Below are positions 46,023 to 54,370 of a stretch of 64,000 nucleotides of DNA, piece after piece. Positions within the stretch are counted from its first letter, which is position 1; each line of letters opens with the position of its first letter. The translations under genes were made by a program, and so were the position numbers. The DNA is from Agrobacterium genomosp. 13 str. CFBP 6927 (lineage in GTDB: Bacteria; Pseudomonadota; Alphaproteobacteria; Rhizobiales; Rhizobiaceae): assembly GCA_900012615.1 (NCBI GenBank), contig LT009757.1, positions 176,294-240,293 of the forward strand, read 5' to 3'. Below the pieces are notes generated by a model, which was not told where the DNA came from, did not search any database, and saw nothing but the letters and a program-made list of their open reading frames with translations.

Positions 46023-47102
46023 ATGATTGGCATCGACTTATTTTCAGGAGCTGGCGGCATGTCGCTCGGTGCTGAAATGGCTGGTCTTAAAACAAAGCTT
46101 GCGATTGACTTCGATGCGTCTGCATTTGCCAGCTACGCCTACAATCATCCGGATACCTTCGTTTTGCAGGCTGACGTACAGAGCCTGTTGAACATTTCCG
46201 TTCCATTCGACAGCCGCGATATAGTGGTCTTCGGTGGGCCACCGTGTCAGGGATTCTCCACATCAAATCAGAAGACACGGTCTGTCGAAAACGACAAAAA
46301 CTGGCTCTATAAGTCGTTCATCAACTTCGTGAAACGGATCAGACCTGGTTGGGTAATTTTTGAAAATGTCCGCGGAATCCTCGAGACCGAGGGCGGGATG
46401 TTCGCCGAGCAGGTAGAGGCAGATATTAGAGGATTAGGGTATGGCACGACCAAGGGGCTGCTGAACGCGGCCGAATTCGGCGTACCACAGGTTCGATCGA
46501 GGTTTTTCCTTATCGGCCGTTTCGGCGAGGATGCGCCCGCGCTCCCCTCGCCGCCTCCGGGAACCGCGCTTGTGAGCGTCGATGAAGCGATCGCCGACTT
46601 GCCCGAGCTTGTAAACGGAGCAAGCGTTTCCCGCCTTCCCTATCGCGGGCCTGCCGTGTCAACCTACTCCCGGTTGATGCGGCACGGAGCTCTCGAAAGC
46701 GAAAATAATATTGTGTCTCGAAACTCCGACTATGTGGTGTCGCGTTACCCCTACATCCCCCAAGGGGGCAATTGGGCGGACATACCAGAAGAGATGATGA
46801 CCAACTATCAGGATCGCACGCGTTGCCACACAGGAATTTACCGCCGTCTCCGTCCGGATGCTCCGTCAGTTGTGATCGGAAATTTCCGAAAGAACATGCT
46901 GATCCATCCCCACCAGGACCGGGGTTTATCCGTCAGGGAAGCAGCCCGTCTTCAGTCCTTCCCCGATAGCTTCGTCTTCAAGGGTTCAATCGGATTTCAA
47001 CAACAGCAAGTCGGGAACGCAGTCCCACCTCTTCTGGCAAAGAGCATTTTCGAGACGGTCCTAAAGGCTCATCGCAATGAACCCCAAGACATCGCAGCTT
47101 GA
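46023..47102 (+). CDS. DNA (cytosine-5) methyltransferase
   Basis: Methylates cytosine in a specific DNA sequence. The 359-residue enzyme (ATG at 46023; a GTG at 46008 is less likely) has all main motifs: I IDLFSGAGGMSLG, IV GGPPCQGFS with catalytic Cys75, VI FENVRGIL, VIII QVRSRFFLIG, IX LSVREAARLQSFPD and X QQVGNAVPPLL. The target recognition region is compact. It is divergent from the GHKL/Z1/AIPR operon and presumably protects host DNA from it. Confidence 0.94.
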   Translation: MIGIDLFSGAGGMSLGAEMAGLKTKLAIDFDASAFASYAYNHPDTFVLQADVQSLLNISVPFDSRDIVVFGGPPCQGFSTSNQKTRSVENDKNWLYKSFINFVKRIRPGWVIFENVRGILETEGGMFAEQVEADIRGLGYGTTKGLLNAAEFGVPQVRSRFFLIGRFGEDAPALPSPPPGTALVSVDEAIADLPELVNGASVSRLPYRGPAVSTYSRLMRHGALESENNIVSRNSDYVVSRYPYIPQGGNWADIPEEMMTNYQDRTRCHTGIYRRLRPDAPSVVIGNFRKNMLIHPHQDRGLSVREAARLQSFPDSFVFKGSIGFQQQQVGNAVPPLLAKSIFETVLKAHRNEPQDIAA

Positions 47103-47832
47103 ATCTACCCCAACAGGCTACAGCGAATGCTATCTGGCATTCATCGACGTCTTGGGATTTTCAAGCATCATCTCGAAAACGGCGTTGGAACCCAAGCTTA
47201 TCACTGCGGTACATGAGGCTCTGGACGGAATCACTCGGCGGGCGAAACTTGCGAGATCGCCAGAGATCGGCATTCAGATCACCAGTTTCTCAGACAACGT
47301 CGTGATTTCGATACCCGTCTCTCCTGCGGGCTTGTTTCACATCATGGGCTTGATAAACAATTTCAGCCAAGAGCTACTCAGTCTGGGCATGCTTTTTCGG
47401 GGTGCTATTGTCAGAGGATTCATCCTCCATACAGCCGAGGTTATTTTCGGCCCCGCTCTAGTCGAGGCTTATCAACTAGAAACCAACATCAGCTTGCATC
47501 CTCGCGTTATGCTTAGTGACAATGTGATGGCCGACGCAAAGGCATACGTCGTACAATCAAAAGATCGGAACATGCTCCTTCAACGGTTGGTAAGAGAGGA
47601 CGCCTACGACGTCCCTTATCTAAATCTGTTTGCTGACTGGAACGACGACAATGACGCTTGGAAGCCAGAGGCGATCGCAAAACTGAATGTTCTGAGGGCC
47701 ATCATCGAGCGGGGACTTTCAGAAAACAAAAGGCGTCCGTCCATTGCGGAGAAGTATCGTTGGATGGCACGCAGGCTAGACGCGTTCATACTTGAGAAAC
47801 GACTAGGGTCTCATGTGCCGACGATCGGCTAA
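47077..47832 (+). CDS. nucleotide-cyclase-fold protein coupled to the methyltransferase
   Basis: A 251-residue protein whose start overlaps the methyltransferase end by 26 bases, so the two are translated together. The first part resembles a class III cyclase core: YLAFIDVLGFSSII gives a metal-type Asp24, and TSFSDNVVISIP gives Asp73, 49 residues on, close to the cyclase spacing. FRGAIVRGFI, then FGPALVEAYQLE, is typical of cyclase-like proteins of unknown role. No adenine- or guanine-selecting residues are clear. It could make a cyclic nucleotide signal, as in Pycsar, or be a non-catalytic sensor. No Pycsar effector is adjacent. Confidence 0.65.
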   Translation: MNPKTSQLESTPTGYSECYLAFIDVLGFSSIISKTALEPKLITAVHEALDGITRRAKLARSPEIGIQITSFSDNVVISIPVSPAGLFHIMGLINNFSQELLSLGMLFRGAIVRGFILHTAEVIFGPALVEAYQLETNISLHPRVMLSDNVMADAKAYVVQSKDRNMLLQRLVREDAYDVPYLNLFADWNDDNDAWKPEAIAKLNVLRAIIERGLSENKRRPSIAEKYRWMARRLDAFILEKRLGSHVPTIG

Positions 47833-48173
47833 GGAAATTAAGTTTTGCTGGAAGCAAAGTTAACCTACGATACCGGTCTACCGTGTATGACTCTGATCAT
47901 AGACCGAAGCATTATATGAATATGTCCCACGGCCGAAACTTGTACAAAGCTGTCAATATCCAATCGGGCCGAAGGAGCTTCTGCCCGCCATTCGAGGCTA
48001 CCGATCATAGGCTAACCTACGAATATTGGAGGATTGCCGCGCTCATCAGTCGTGTAAGGTGAGTCACCGACAAGCCTACCGTAAACGCCGAGCGGGTTCA
48101 GTGCATCACGTGCAACCATGCAGTCGGATCAAACTTCTCTGTCAGGTCAATAGAGGGCGTAGCGTTCGGCCCG
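47833..48173. other. intergenic region after the cyclase-like gene
   Basis: No gene seen. A 10-base direct repeat TAACCTACGA occurs at 47861-47870 and 48013-48022, 152 bases apart. Its meaning is unknown; it could be part of a transposon end or chance. Confidence 0.4.
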
Positions 48174-48214
48174 AAAAAAATACGTAGCCCCAGAGGATCA
48201 ACTCCGGGGCTACG
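48174..48214 (-). terminator. rho-independent terminator of the 48.2-48.9 kb genes
   Basis: On the minus strand a 13-pair stem with one G-U mismatch (arms within 48183-48195 and 48202-48214) is followed by a run of T (48174-48180). It lies directly after the stop of the 157-residue gene. Confidence 0.85.
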
Positions 48215-48217
48215 ATT

Positions 48218-48691
48218 CTAGTAGCAATAGAACGATGCAAGGAACGGGCTATGCTGCTCATCCTTCTCTCCCTCATCCGCGAGAAGAGCCTTGAACGACT
48301 GCGGGTGAGTTTCGATCAAACGCTGAAGAACTTCGGCATCGAAGGCTCCCATGGGTTCGCCGTCAGGACCATCCAAGTCCCACATCGGTAGCGTTTCTTC
48401 CCAGATCACATCGGCGTAGCGGCCCAACCAGTCACCATCGGGCGCATCTTCGAAGGTTAGTGATCCACTCTTCCGCACTGTGACGATGTCGCCAAGGTTA
48501 CCCGGACGCTGCTCCAGCCATTCTTTCACTTGATCATAGATTTCGTCAGGTCCACCCACGAAGCTGACATGGAAGCGATCCTCGTTTCCATGCTCAGAGA
48601 TATTTCCTTCGGAAGCTGAAGCTACCGTGTGAATATTCCGACCACGAATGTCTTCTTGGCGACCAGTTCGGGTGAGATCGAGATTCGGCAT
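48218..48691 (-). CDS. hypothetical acidic protein, 157 residues
   Basis: Not recognised. The ATG at 48691 has GGAG 5 bases upstream (an earlier in-frame start at 48718 lacks one). Sequence begins MPNLDLTRTGRQEDIRGRN, is very rich in Asp and Glu, and ends in an aromatic-Cys tail ASFYCY. Its stop lies just before a strong terminator. The 87-residue frame upstream overlaps it by 70 bases; the two may form a unit. No signal peptide or membrane segment. Confidence 0.62.
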   Translation of the reverse strand: MPNLDLTRTGRQEDIRGRNIHTVASASEGNISEHGNEDRFHVSFVGGPDEIYDQVKEWLEQRPGNLGDIVTVRKSGSLTFEDAPDGDWLGRYADVIWEETLPMWDLDGPDGEPMGAFDAEVLQRLIETHPQSFKALLADEGEKDEQHSPFLASFYCY

Positions 48692-48885
48692 GATGTCTCC
48701 TTGTTTGCCGTTAACCATCGTCGTCTTCGACGATGTATGGACTCGGCTAAAGAGACATCTTCTGACTGAGAAGCCAGAATAGTGCGGCCGGCAAGGATGT
48801 CTACGTCCAAGCCATGGAGGGCATCAAATGCAACCGACTGGTCAAACGCCGGGATATGATTTCGGGTCTGATGCACATACTGCAT
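48622..48885 (-). CDS. hypothetical small protein, 87 residues
   Basis: ATG at 48885 with a near-perfect AGGAGGA ribosome site 8 bases upstream. Starts MQYVHQTRNHIPAFDQ, and has an Arg run HRRRRRW in the middle. It overlaps the next gene by 70 bases, which is more than usual, so the C-terminal part may not be real or the gene may be frameshifted. Confidence 0.45.
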   Translation of the reverse strand: MQYVHQTRNHIPAFDQSVAFDALHGLDVDILAGRTILASQSEDVSLAESIHRRRRRWLTANKETSCRISISPELVAKKTFVVGIFTR

Positions 48886-49026
48886 AGCTCATATCCTCCT
48901 TCTCTGCGACGTCGCCCGGTTACCAATGTTGTTGATACTGGAGCACATCGGAACGATGCCTGCAAGCAAGAAATTCAAGCAAACCTTTGTAACTGTTGAC
49001 AATTGAGATGTTCCAAAATGGGATTG

Positions 49027-49530
49027 GCGTCTTGCGTCATCTCGACTTCGATCAAATCGGTCACCGAGGGAGACGTAACACCCGCCTGATCTCACCACGA
49101 GCTCGCTTGATCCAAATATGCTCTCGATCACAGAAGCGTCCGAGCGAATGGGAATCCACCGGATCAGTCTGCTTGCAAAAAACGTCAGAGGCGAACTCAA
49201 ACGCGTAGCACTCAGTGGGCGGCCCTTGCTCCTCGATGACGTTATGGTCCATCCGTCGGAACTAATGAGCACCAAATTTTCCGACACTCACGTCGTCAAC
49301 ACCGAACTGACTACTTCAGAAGGATCAGTGAGAATGAACTGGCGGGCATGATGGTCGTACGGGGCGATGAGCGCCGGTACTTCTTTTCCCTCAAACGCGT
49401 TCTTGCTTCAACTCCAGGAAAATCGGCGCTGTGTCCCAGGCCGTATGCGGTCCTATCGACTATCACGACCGCGGAGGGTGGGTGCGCTTACACGAAAACC
49501 GCTTCATCGAACTTCTCAAACTGAGCTGTG
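49027..49530 (+). pseudogene. decayed second copy of tniQ (3' part)
   Basis: Strong nucleotide similarity to the intact tniQ at 37684-38000 and about 38230-38290, in the same orientation, with an internal deletion of roughly 60 bases and later frameshifts. Shared blocks include CTTCGATCAAATCGGTCA (from 49049) and GATGACGTTATGGTCCATCC (from 49237). The copies differ enough to be diverged relatives rather than a recent duplication. The 5' two thirds of the gene and all of tnsABC are missing. Confidence 0.85.
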
Positions 49531-49596
49531 GCAACATCGACAATCACCCTTCCGGTCTGCAGCCAAGCGAGAGACCTACCGCCACGTCATTCCTTA

Positions 49597-51528
49597 TTAC
49601 TTGTTTGTGGCACGGTCGGGAATGAAACCCCTCCGCTCGCCTGGCTTAGCCCCAAGGCCGGCGAAAATCTGTAGGTTCAGTTTGTCGGCCAGCTCAGGTG
49701 GCGGCTCCTTGTTGTCGAGAACGATTATTTGCATAGACGGATCGACAGACGCTAAGCTCTCCCAGAATTTGGGCTCAATCATAGGCTCAATCCGGCCATC
49801 GTCAGTTTCAACGTCCGTTTGACCGCGACCTTGCTTCACAGTCGTCAGCGGAGAGTCGAGCACAATAAATCCCGGATGCGGCTTTCCGCGGCTGCGGCAA
49901 TATCTCAACAATGCCACCGAAATAGCCGCATGCATTACTGCTCGGAATCCCTTTCCGTGAGCACGACGGACTTTCCCATTGACCTTAATGTCATATTGGC
50001 TTTCCTCGAATTCGACTCTGACGTCGTCTTTCCAAGACCAATCCTTGAGGACCGCTTCGATCTCCTTGCACAGTTCGGTCGTGGCCATGGGATCGAGAGG
50101 AGCCCATTTCAGCTTCTTGTGGGGCTCCTCAATAGCCTTTTCAAGTTCCGCCTTCATCCTCTCGAGCTTCGCGGCTTCGGAGCGGTCGGCGCGAGCTGAC
50201 TGTAGATCAAGCCGCTTCTTCACTACGTCGTCCAGCGATGCTTTGGTCTGTTGACGGGCAGGGGCTAAAACGGCGTCTTGTAGTCTGTCGATCTCCTGTA
50301 GCCGGGCGGCGTCTTCACTTGCGCCACGCTTCCAGTCATCGCGCCTTCGTCGCAGGTCGAAGATCGCGTTTTGCAGATCAGCCTGCAATCCACGTATCTT
50401 GGCAGCCTCCGCCGAAGCCGATGCATAAACCTCTTCAGAGCTGAATTTAGGTCCAAGATGATCTGCGTGGTCGTGGTCCGCTCCGTCGAGCGATTGCCCG
50501 CATAAGGGGCAAGCGTTGGTCTGCAGTCCATCAAGGTAGTAAGAGCCTTCCGCAATGAAATCGAGACGCTGGAGGTCGGACAAATATCTTTCGTCAAGCA
50601 GCTTATAACGGGTCAGCATGGCATCGAGGGCGACAACCTGTGTCTCGGACTTCACAAGCGACTGGTAGACGGTTCCTCTCTCTGACTGAAGCCGCGAGCG
50701 CTCGGCCGCGTTTCTTTCAAGAGCTTCCGACAATCTGTTGATGGTATCTTCCAGGCGGTTGATACTCTCCTCTTCTTCATCTGCCTTCCGCTCCTTCAGA
50801 CGAGCGTTCAAAGGTGCAATTAGGTCCGCTAAGAGATCGCGTTGCGCTTGAAGCCGCGCAGAGACGATTTCTCGCTTTTCCTGGGCGACGATACTAGCGT
50901 CGTCTTTTCCGGTTAAGAGATACGAAAACATGCGCTTCTCTGCCGTGTCGCCGAACCCACCCCTCAAAATGGGAGAGCCTTCGGTGATGATGTCGTTTTC
51001 ATCGACAAGGAATATCGGTAGCATGGTACGGATTGACAATCGCTGGGTCTCGCCGCCTGCATTCTTCCGCAGCGTCACTGTCTCAGGCAGCCCGAAGAAC
51101 GGAAACACCCTCGAAGTGACATCGGGCACAACTGACCGCCCCTGGCGCTTCGAGGCGAGGATTTCCACCTGATTGTCATCGCTGCGAACCCGTTCCTCAT
51201 CGGGGCGAGGCGCTTCGAAATTGTCGTCGCCGATCACGTCGCAGATGGAAAGGGAATAGGCGAGTACCTCGCCACCCTGAAGACTTCGCTCCAGAGTGAG
51301 AACCTCATCCTCGGCGTTCCTGAATTCGAGCCAAACCGTCTCGTAGTCGGCAGCTTCATCAATCGTCTTTTTTAGCTCATCTGCACCGAGGACATAGTCG
51401 ACGAGCCTCGCGAGGTAGCTCTTCCCGGTATCGGAGTCGCCAGAAATCACGTTTGGGCCACGATTGAAGCGTATCATCGCGTCGAGCTGGCCCCTCCCCG
51501 TCATCCGTATCTCAGCTATTCGCGACAT
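49597..51528 (-). CDS. ABC-three-component system ATPase, DUF3732-like, with zinc hook
   Basis: A 643-residue SMC/Rad50-type ATPase. The ATG at 51528 shares a base with the stop of the upstream gene (TGATG). Walker A GDSDTGKS (30-37), long coiled-coil segments with a zinc-hook motif ACPLCGQSL (about 339-347) between them, and Walker B FIVLDSPL (Asp558). The ABC-3C class is known from conflict-system genomics, where the ATPase is thought to sense foreign DNA or its processing and trigger an effector. Last gene of the three-gene operon. Confidence 0.88.
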   Translation of the reverse strand: MSRIAEIRMTGRGQLDAMIRFNRGPNVISGDSDTGKSYLARLVDYVLGADELKKTIDEAADYETVWLEFRNAEDEVLTLERSLQGGEVLAYSLSICDVIGDDNFEAPRPDEERVRSDDNQVEILASKRQGRSVVPDVTSRVFPFFGLPETVTLRKNAGGETQRLSIRTMLPIFLVDENDIITEGSPILRGGFGDTAEKRMFSYLLTGKDDASIVAQEKREIVSARLQAQRDLLADLIAPLNARLKERKADEEEESINRLEDTINRLSEALERNAAERSRLQSERGTVYQSLVKSETQVVALDAMLTRYKLLDERYLSDLQRLDFIAEGSYYLDGLQTNACPLCGQSLDGADHDHADHLGPKFSSEEVYASASAEAAKIRGLQADLQNAIFDLRRRRDDWKRGASEDAARLQEIDRLQDAVLAPARQQTKASLDDVVKKRLDLQSARADRSEAAKLERMKAELEKAIEEPHKKLKWAPLDPMATTELCKEIEAVLKDWSWKDDVRVEFEESQYDIKVNGKVRRAHGKGFRAVMHAAISVALLRYCRSRGKPHPGFIVLDSPLTTVKQGRGQTDVETDDGRIEPMIEPKFWESLASVDPSMQIIVLDNKEPPPELADKLNLQIFAGLGAKPGERRGFIPDRATNK

Positions 51529-52046
51529 CAGAGAACAATATCCTTCACGGCTGCAAGGGCATCGAATTCCGCTCCCCACTTTCCCACCTGGTCCGCCATG
51601 TAGGCCTGTAGACGGTCATCGGTGTATGAGTCGAACCTCTCGGCTACCCATTTGGCACGATCCCGCAAACCTTCGGCGTAACTTGTCTTCAGAAGTCCGA
51701 CAAAAGCGGATGTGAGGTCGGAGCCGGAATAATAGATTCCGCGATCAGTCATGTGCCTGACTACAAGCTCTCTCGCGCACATCAGGGATAGACCGGTATT
51801 GACGATCTGCCGCTTTATAATCCATTCCACTCCGCGGTTCGGCACCGCAGGGTGTAGGCTCGGACGCGACCGGTCGACGTCTCCGGAGTGAACGACGAGG
51901 TAGTCGTAGCTGATGAGGCGTTGAACGTCGAATAGAGCCGGCTTGGATGCTGACAATATGAACAGCAACCGAAAACCGCATTCGACTGGAGTGTTGAACA
52001 AGCGCGGTGGTTGCGGTCTTGTTTCAGCGAGCGCGGCGTTAGTCAT
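51528..52046 (-). CDS. ABC-three-component system middle component
   Basis: A 172-residue protein with the family pattern FNTPVECGFRLLFILSAS, then LISYDYLVVHSGD and SLHPAVPNRGVEW. It is coupled on both sides, overlapping the nuclease component by 8 bases and the ATPase by 1 base. It has no catalytic motifs and is thought to bridge the other two components. Confidence 0.88.
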   Translation of the reverse strand: MTNAALAETRPQPPRLFNTPVECGFRLLFILSASKPALFDVQRLISYDYLVVHSGDVDRSRPSLHPAVPNRGVEWIIKRQIVNTGLSLMCARELVVRHMTDRGIYYSGSDLTSAFVGLLKTSYAEGLRDRAKWVAERFDSYTDDRLQAYMADQVGKWGAEFDALAAVKDIVL

Positions 52047-53160
52047 TCTGGCACCATTTCGCTATGCCGTCGTTCGCCAGATGATGGCATATGCCTTCAC
52101 GATCCAATGGTTCCATGTGAGGCTTGAGAACGTGTGCGTCGATCTCCTGATGTTGGGCGGCTTTGACCGTCGCAGTTAGACGTTCATGACCGCTGGCCGC
52201 CGGACCATTGTAGGTATGATATAGGCCGTCCCCGAACTTCTTCACCAGATCATGAAAGAATTCGACGTGTTGCATCTGATCATGGGCGAGGCGTTTGAGC
52301 CCTTCAGCGCTGTAAAACGTGATGCGCGAACGCTCGAACAATGTAGCGGATTTGCGGTGGGTCGCGAAATCAGCTTGTTCTGTCACCGGCGCGGAAATCA
52401 TCTCGCTAATCACCTCGTAAAGCTGCCGAACGTACCCGCGCTCTTCTTCCGCAATTGTGGAAGGCGGAGTTGGAGGAGGACCTCGTTCACTCAGCTTTTT
52501 GCCAAAAACTATCTCATGGAAAGTAGTCTCGGCGTGTTCCTTGAGTATATCAAGGGGTTGCTTGATCTTGACTATCGAGAGGTCGATGCCCTCCACAAAC
52601 TTCAGTAAGTCGCCTCCAAGCTTGATGACCGATTTACCGACAATCTCCTTAGAGCAATAACTGTCCCAGTTCGCGATCAGCTCGGCCTTCAGGTTTTTAG
52701 GCTGATCTACTAGGTCCTGGAAATCATTCGTGACCCCTTTGTGGGTTACGAACCAATACTCCTTCGGCATGGAAAATTTGCCGATAGACGCAAAATACAG
52801 AACCTTTCCTATCTCAGTTAGGCCGATCTTGGCACCGATCTTTCCTTTATAACGCTTGCATTGGTACAGATGCCAAAACCGATCCGGAGCGCCCGACGCG
52901 CCAAACCACACGACGATGTCACGGCCCTTGTCGCCTGCACCGCCGCGTTGCTGGACATCAGTTACCCCCGCAAGCTTTTCCTTCAGATAACCATGGGCCC
53001 ATTCGAGCACAAACCGCTCGAACTCATCTGGGCTGAACAGCCCGAGCCTGTCGAGTGGCTTGACTGGAAGACCATAACCGACGCCAACACCGAGCAACCG
53101 GGCGTTAGCACCTGGCCATTTTGTAGGAGCATCAACAGCTTGAAGATCGTCTTTTTGCAA
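52039..53160 (-). CDS. ABC-three-component system protein with N-terminal Mrr-like nuclease
   Basis: A 373-residue effector component from a TTG at 53160. The N-terminal domain looks like an Mrr-type PD-(D/E)XK restriction nuclease: GAGDKGRDIVVW (Asp81 likely), then HLYQCKRYKG with Gln100-Cys-Lys102. The C-terminal half is the ABC-3C family domain, ending HHLANDGIAKWCQND. First gene of the operon. It would cleave DNA when the ATPase signals infection. The nuclease-ABC linkage is a known ABC-3C variant type; the exact trigger is unknown. Confidence 0.85.
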   Translation of the reverse strand: MQKDDLQAVDAPTKWPGANARLLGVGVGYGLPVKPLDRLGLFSPDEFERFVLEWAHGYLKEKLAGVTDVQQRGGAGDKGRDIVVWFGASGAPDRFWHLYQCKRYKGKIGAKIGLTEIGKVLYFASIGKFSMPKEYWFVTHKGVTNDFQDLVDQPKNLKAELIANWDSYCSKEIVGKSVIKLGGDLLKFVEGIDLSIVKIKQPLDILKEHAETTFHEIVFGKKLSERGPPPTPPSTIAEEERGYVRQLYEVISEMISAPVTEQADFATHRKSATLFERSRITFYSAEGLKRLAHDQMQHVEFFHDLVKKFGDGLYHTYNGPAASGHERLTATVKAAQHQEIDAHVLKPHMEPLDREGICHHLANDGIAKWCQND

Positions 53161-53280
53161 GATTATCCCGCCCGGTATTCTTGATTCCCAACATACCGGC
53201 GCTATTCAGGCGGCACAAGCCAGAGATGTGTTGGCGGCGATCTACAAATCAACTAATCGCTTTTTGGGAAGGAAGTCGTG

Positions 53281-53336
53281 ACGCCCGCCGTTCGCTCATC
53301 TAATGGATTATCACCAGATGAGCGAACGGCGGGCGT
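53281..53336. repeat. perfect 21-base inverted repeat with 14-base loop
   Basis: Arms 53281-53301 and 53316-53336, no mismatch, loop AATGGATTATCACC. It lies between the stop of the 53.5-54.0 kb gene and the start of the ABC-3C operon. There is no T run on either side, so it is not a standard terminator. Confidence 0.92.
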
Positions 53337-53462
53337 GTACGCGGCGTGGCTTGTTTTGTGTTGTCAGCTAAATGATTGGCCGAGTATGCGATCTATCGCT
53401 CGGCAACCCAGACGCTTGGCATTGCCTCAACTAAGCACCCTCGTACCCGAAAGCATTAGCTC

Positions 53463-54041
53463 TTAAATGCGGTAGGGGTCCGGATGTATCAGGTCCGACT
53501 TCACCGTCGCGCCCACACGGGCAATCGCCTCCCCCAATAACATCTCAATCTCGAACAGATTTTTGGACCCCAGGATAACCGGATCGCCTACCAGCCCGAA
53601 GTGCGTCAAGCCGTCATCCACGGATCGGTCTGCATCAATCCACGCACTCGCGATCCGCGAAGTGTCTGCTGACGGTTTCACACCATGACCCGAGCGACCT
53701 GCTACGAGTGTGACAAATGCTCCCTCGTTGCCTTCGTAAGATTGCTTCAAAACAAAGACGCCCTCTACGAACACTTCGCGCTTCTCGTCGAGATAGGGGC
53801 TAGCCCCCTCACGGAAGCGAATTAGAAATGCGTTGTCTTCGATCCCGAGGTCCGAAAATGAAACCTCACGGACGTCATCAATCGTTTCGGGAAGGTCGTC
53901 AAAATCATATTGGATCGCACCTTCCGCAGTCCACTTCCCGATCACTTCAGCGTGCAATCGGGTGCGTGCTGTTTGATCTTCAAAATGGTCAAGTATTGCT
54001 CGATTGCTGGGTTTTGGTTCTTTCGACCACGGATCGTTCAT
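53463..54041 (-). CDS. hypothetical protein, 192 residues
   Basis: Not recognised. The ATG at 54041 (MNDPWSKEPKPSNRAILDHF) has AAGGAG 8 bases upstream. Acidic, mixed alpha/beta, no signal peptide. On the same strand as the ABC-3C operon but separated from it by 302 bases and the palindrome. It may be the outermost gene of the island. Confidence 0.62.
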   Translation of the reverse strand: MNDPWSKEPKPSNRAILDHFEDQTARTRLHAEVIGKWTAEGAIQYDFDDLPETIDDVREVSFSDLGIEDNAFLIRFREGASPYLDEKREVFVEGVFVLKQSYEGNEGAFVTLVAGRSGHGVKPSADTSRIASAWIDADRSVDDGLTHFGLVGDPVILGSKNLFEIEMLLGEAIARVGATVKSDLIHPDPYRI

Positions 54042-54370
54042 TGGCTCTGCTCCTTGAATTCGATTTAGAACCAATCATCGCTTGCCACGCAAGGGACAAC
54101 GCCGCGCGCTGAGGAACGGCACTCGTCTACCGTGGCTGAAAGGTAGAATTTCGGGAACTGACGTCGATCAAGAACTTAAAAACAGCAAAAATTTCGACCA
54201 ATTTTTGTTGTTCGAAATCAATACGTTGTGGATTTTGGCCATTTCAAGCTGACTCCCCGGTCAAAATGACGTGCAAAAATACCCTCATTTAAGTATTTCC
54301 CCGGTCAGATTCCGTGACTCCGCACACATATTCGCACATGATCGCGAAATGGCGGTTGAGACGCCATGTT
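54042..54370. other. island/core junction with possible IS21-type end
   Basis: AT-rich. Contains CCCCGGTCAAAATGACG (54256-54272) and CCCCGGTCAGA about 43 bases on, plus TTTTGGCCATTTC. The spacing and motifs recall IS21-family terminal repeats, but no istA/istB is present, so it would be a relic or single end. The base composition and gene style change here from mixed to high-GC core type. Confidence 0.4.

Noticed and set aside
47861..48022. Two TAACCTACGA direct repeats as possible transposon ends
   Set aside because: Only two copies of 10 bases, and no matching motif upstream of tnsA; not enough for TnsB sites.
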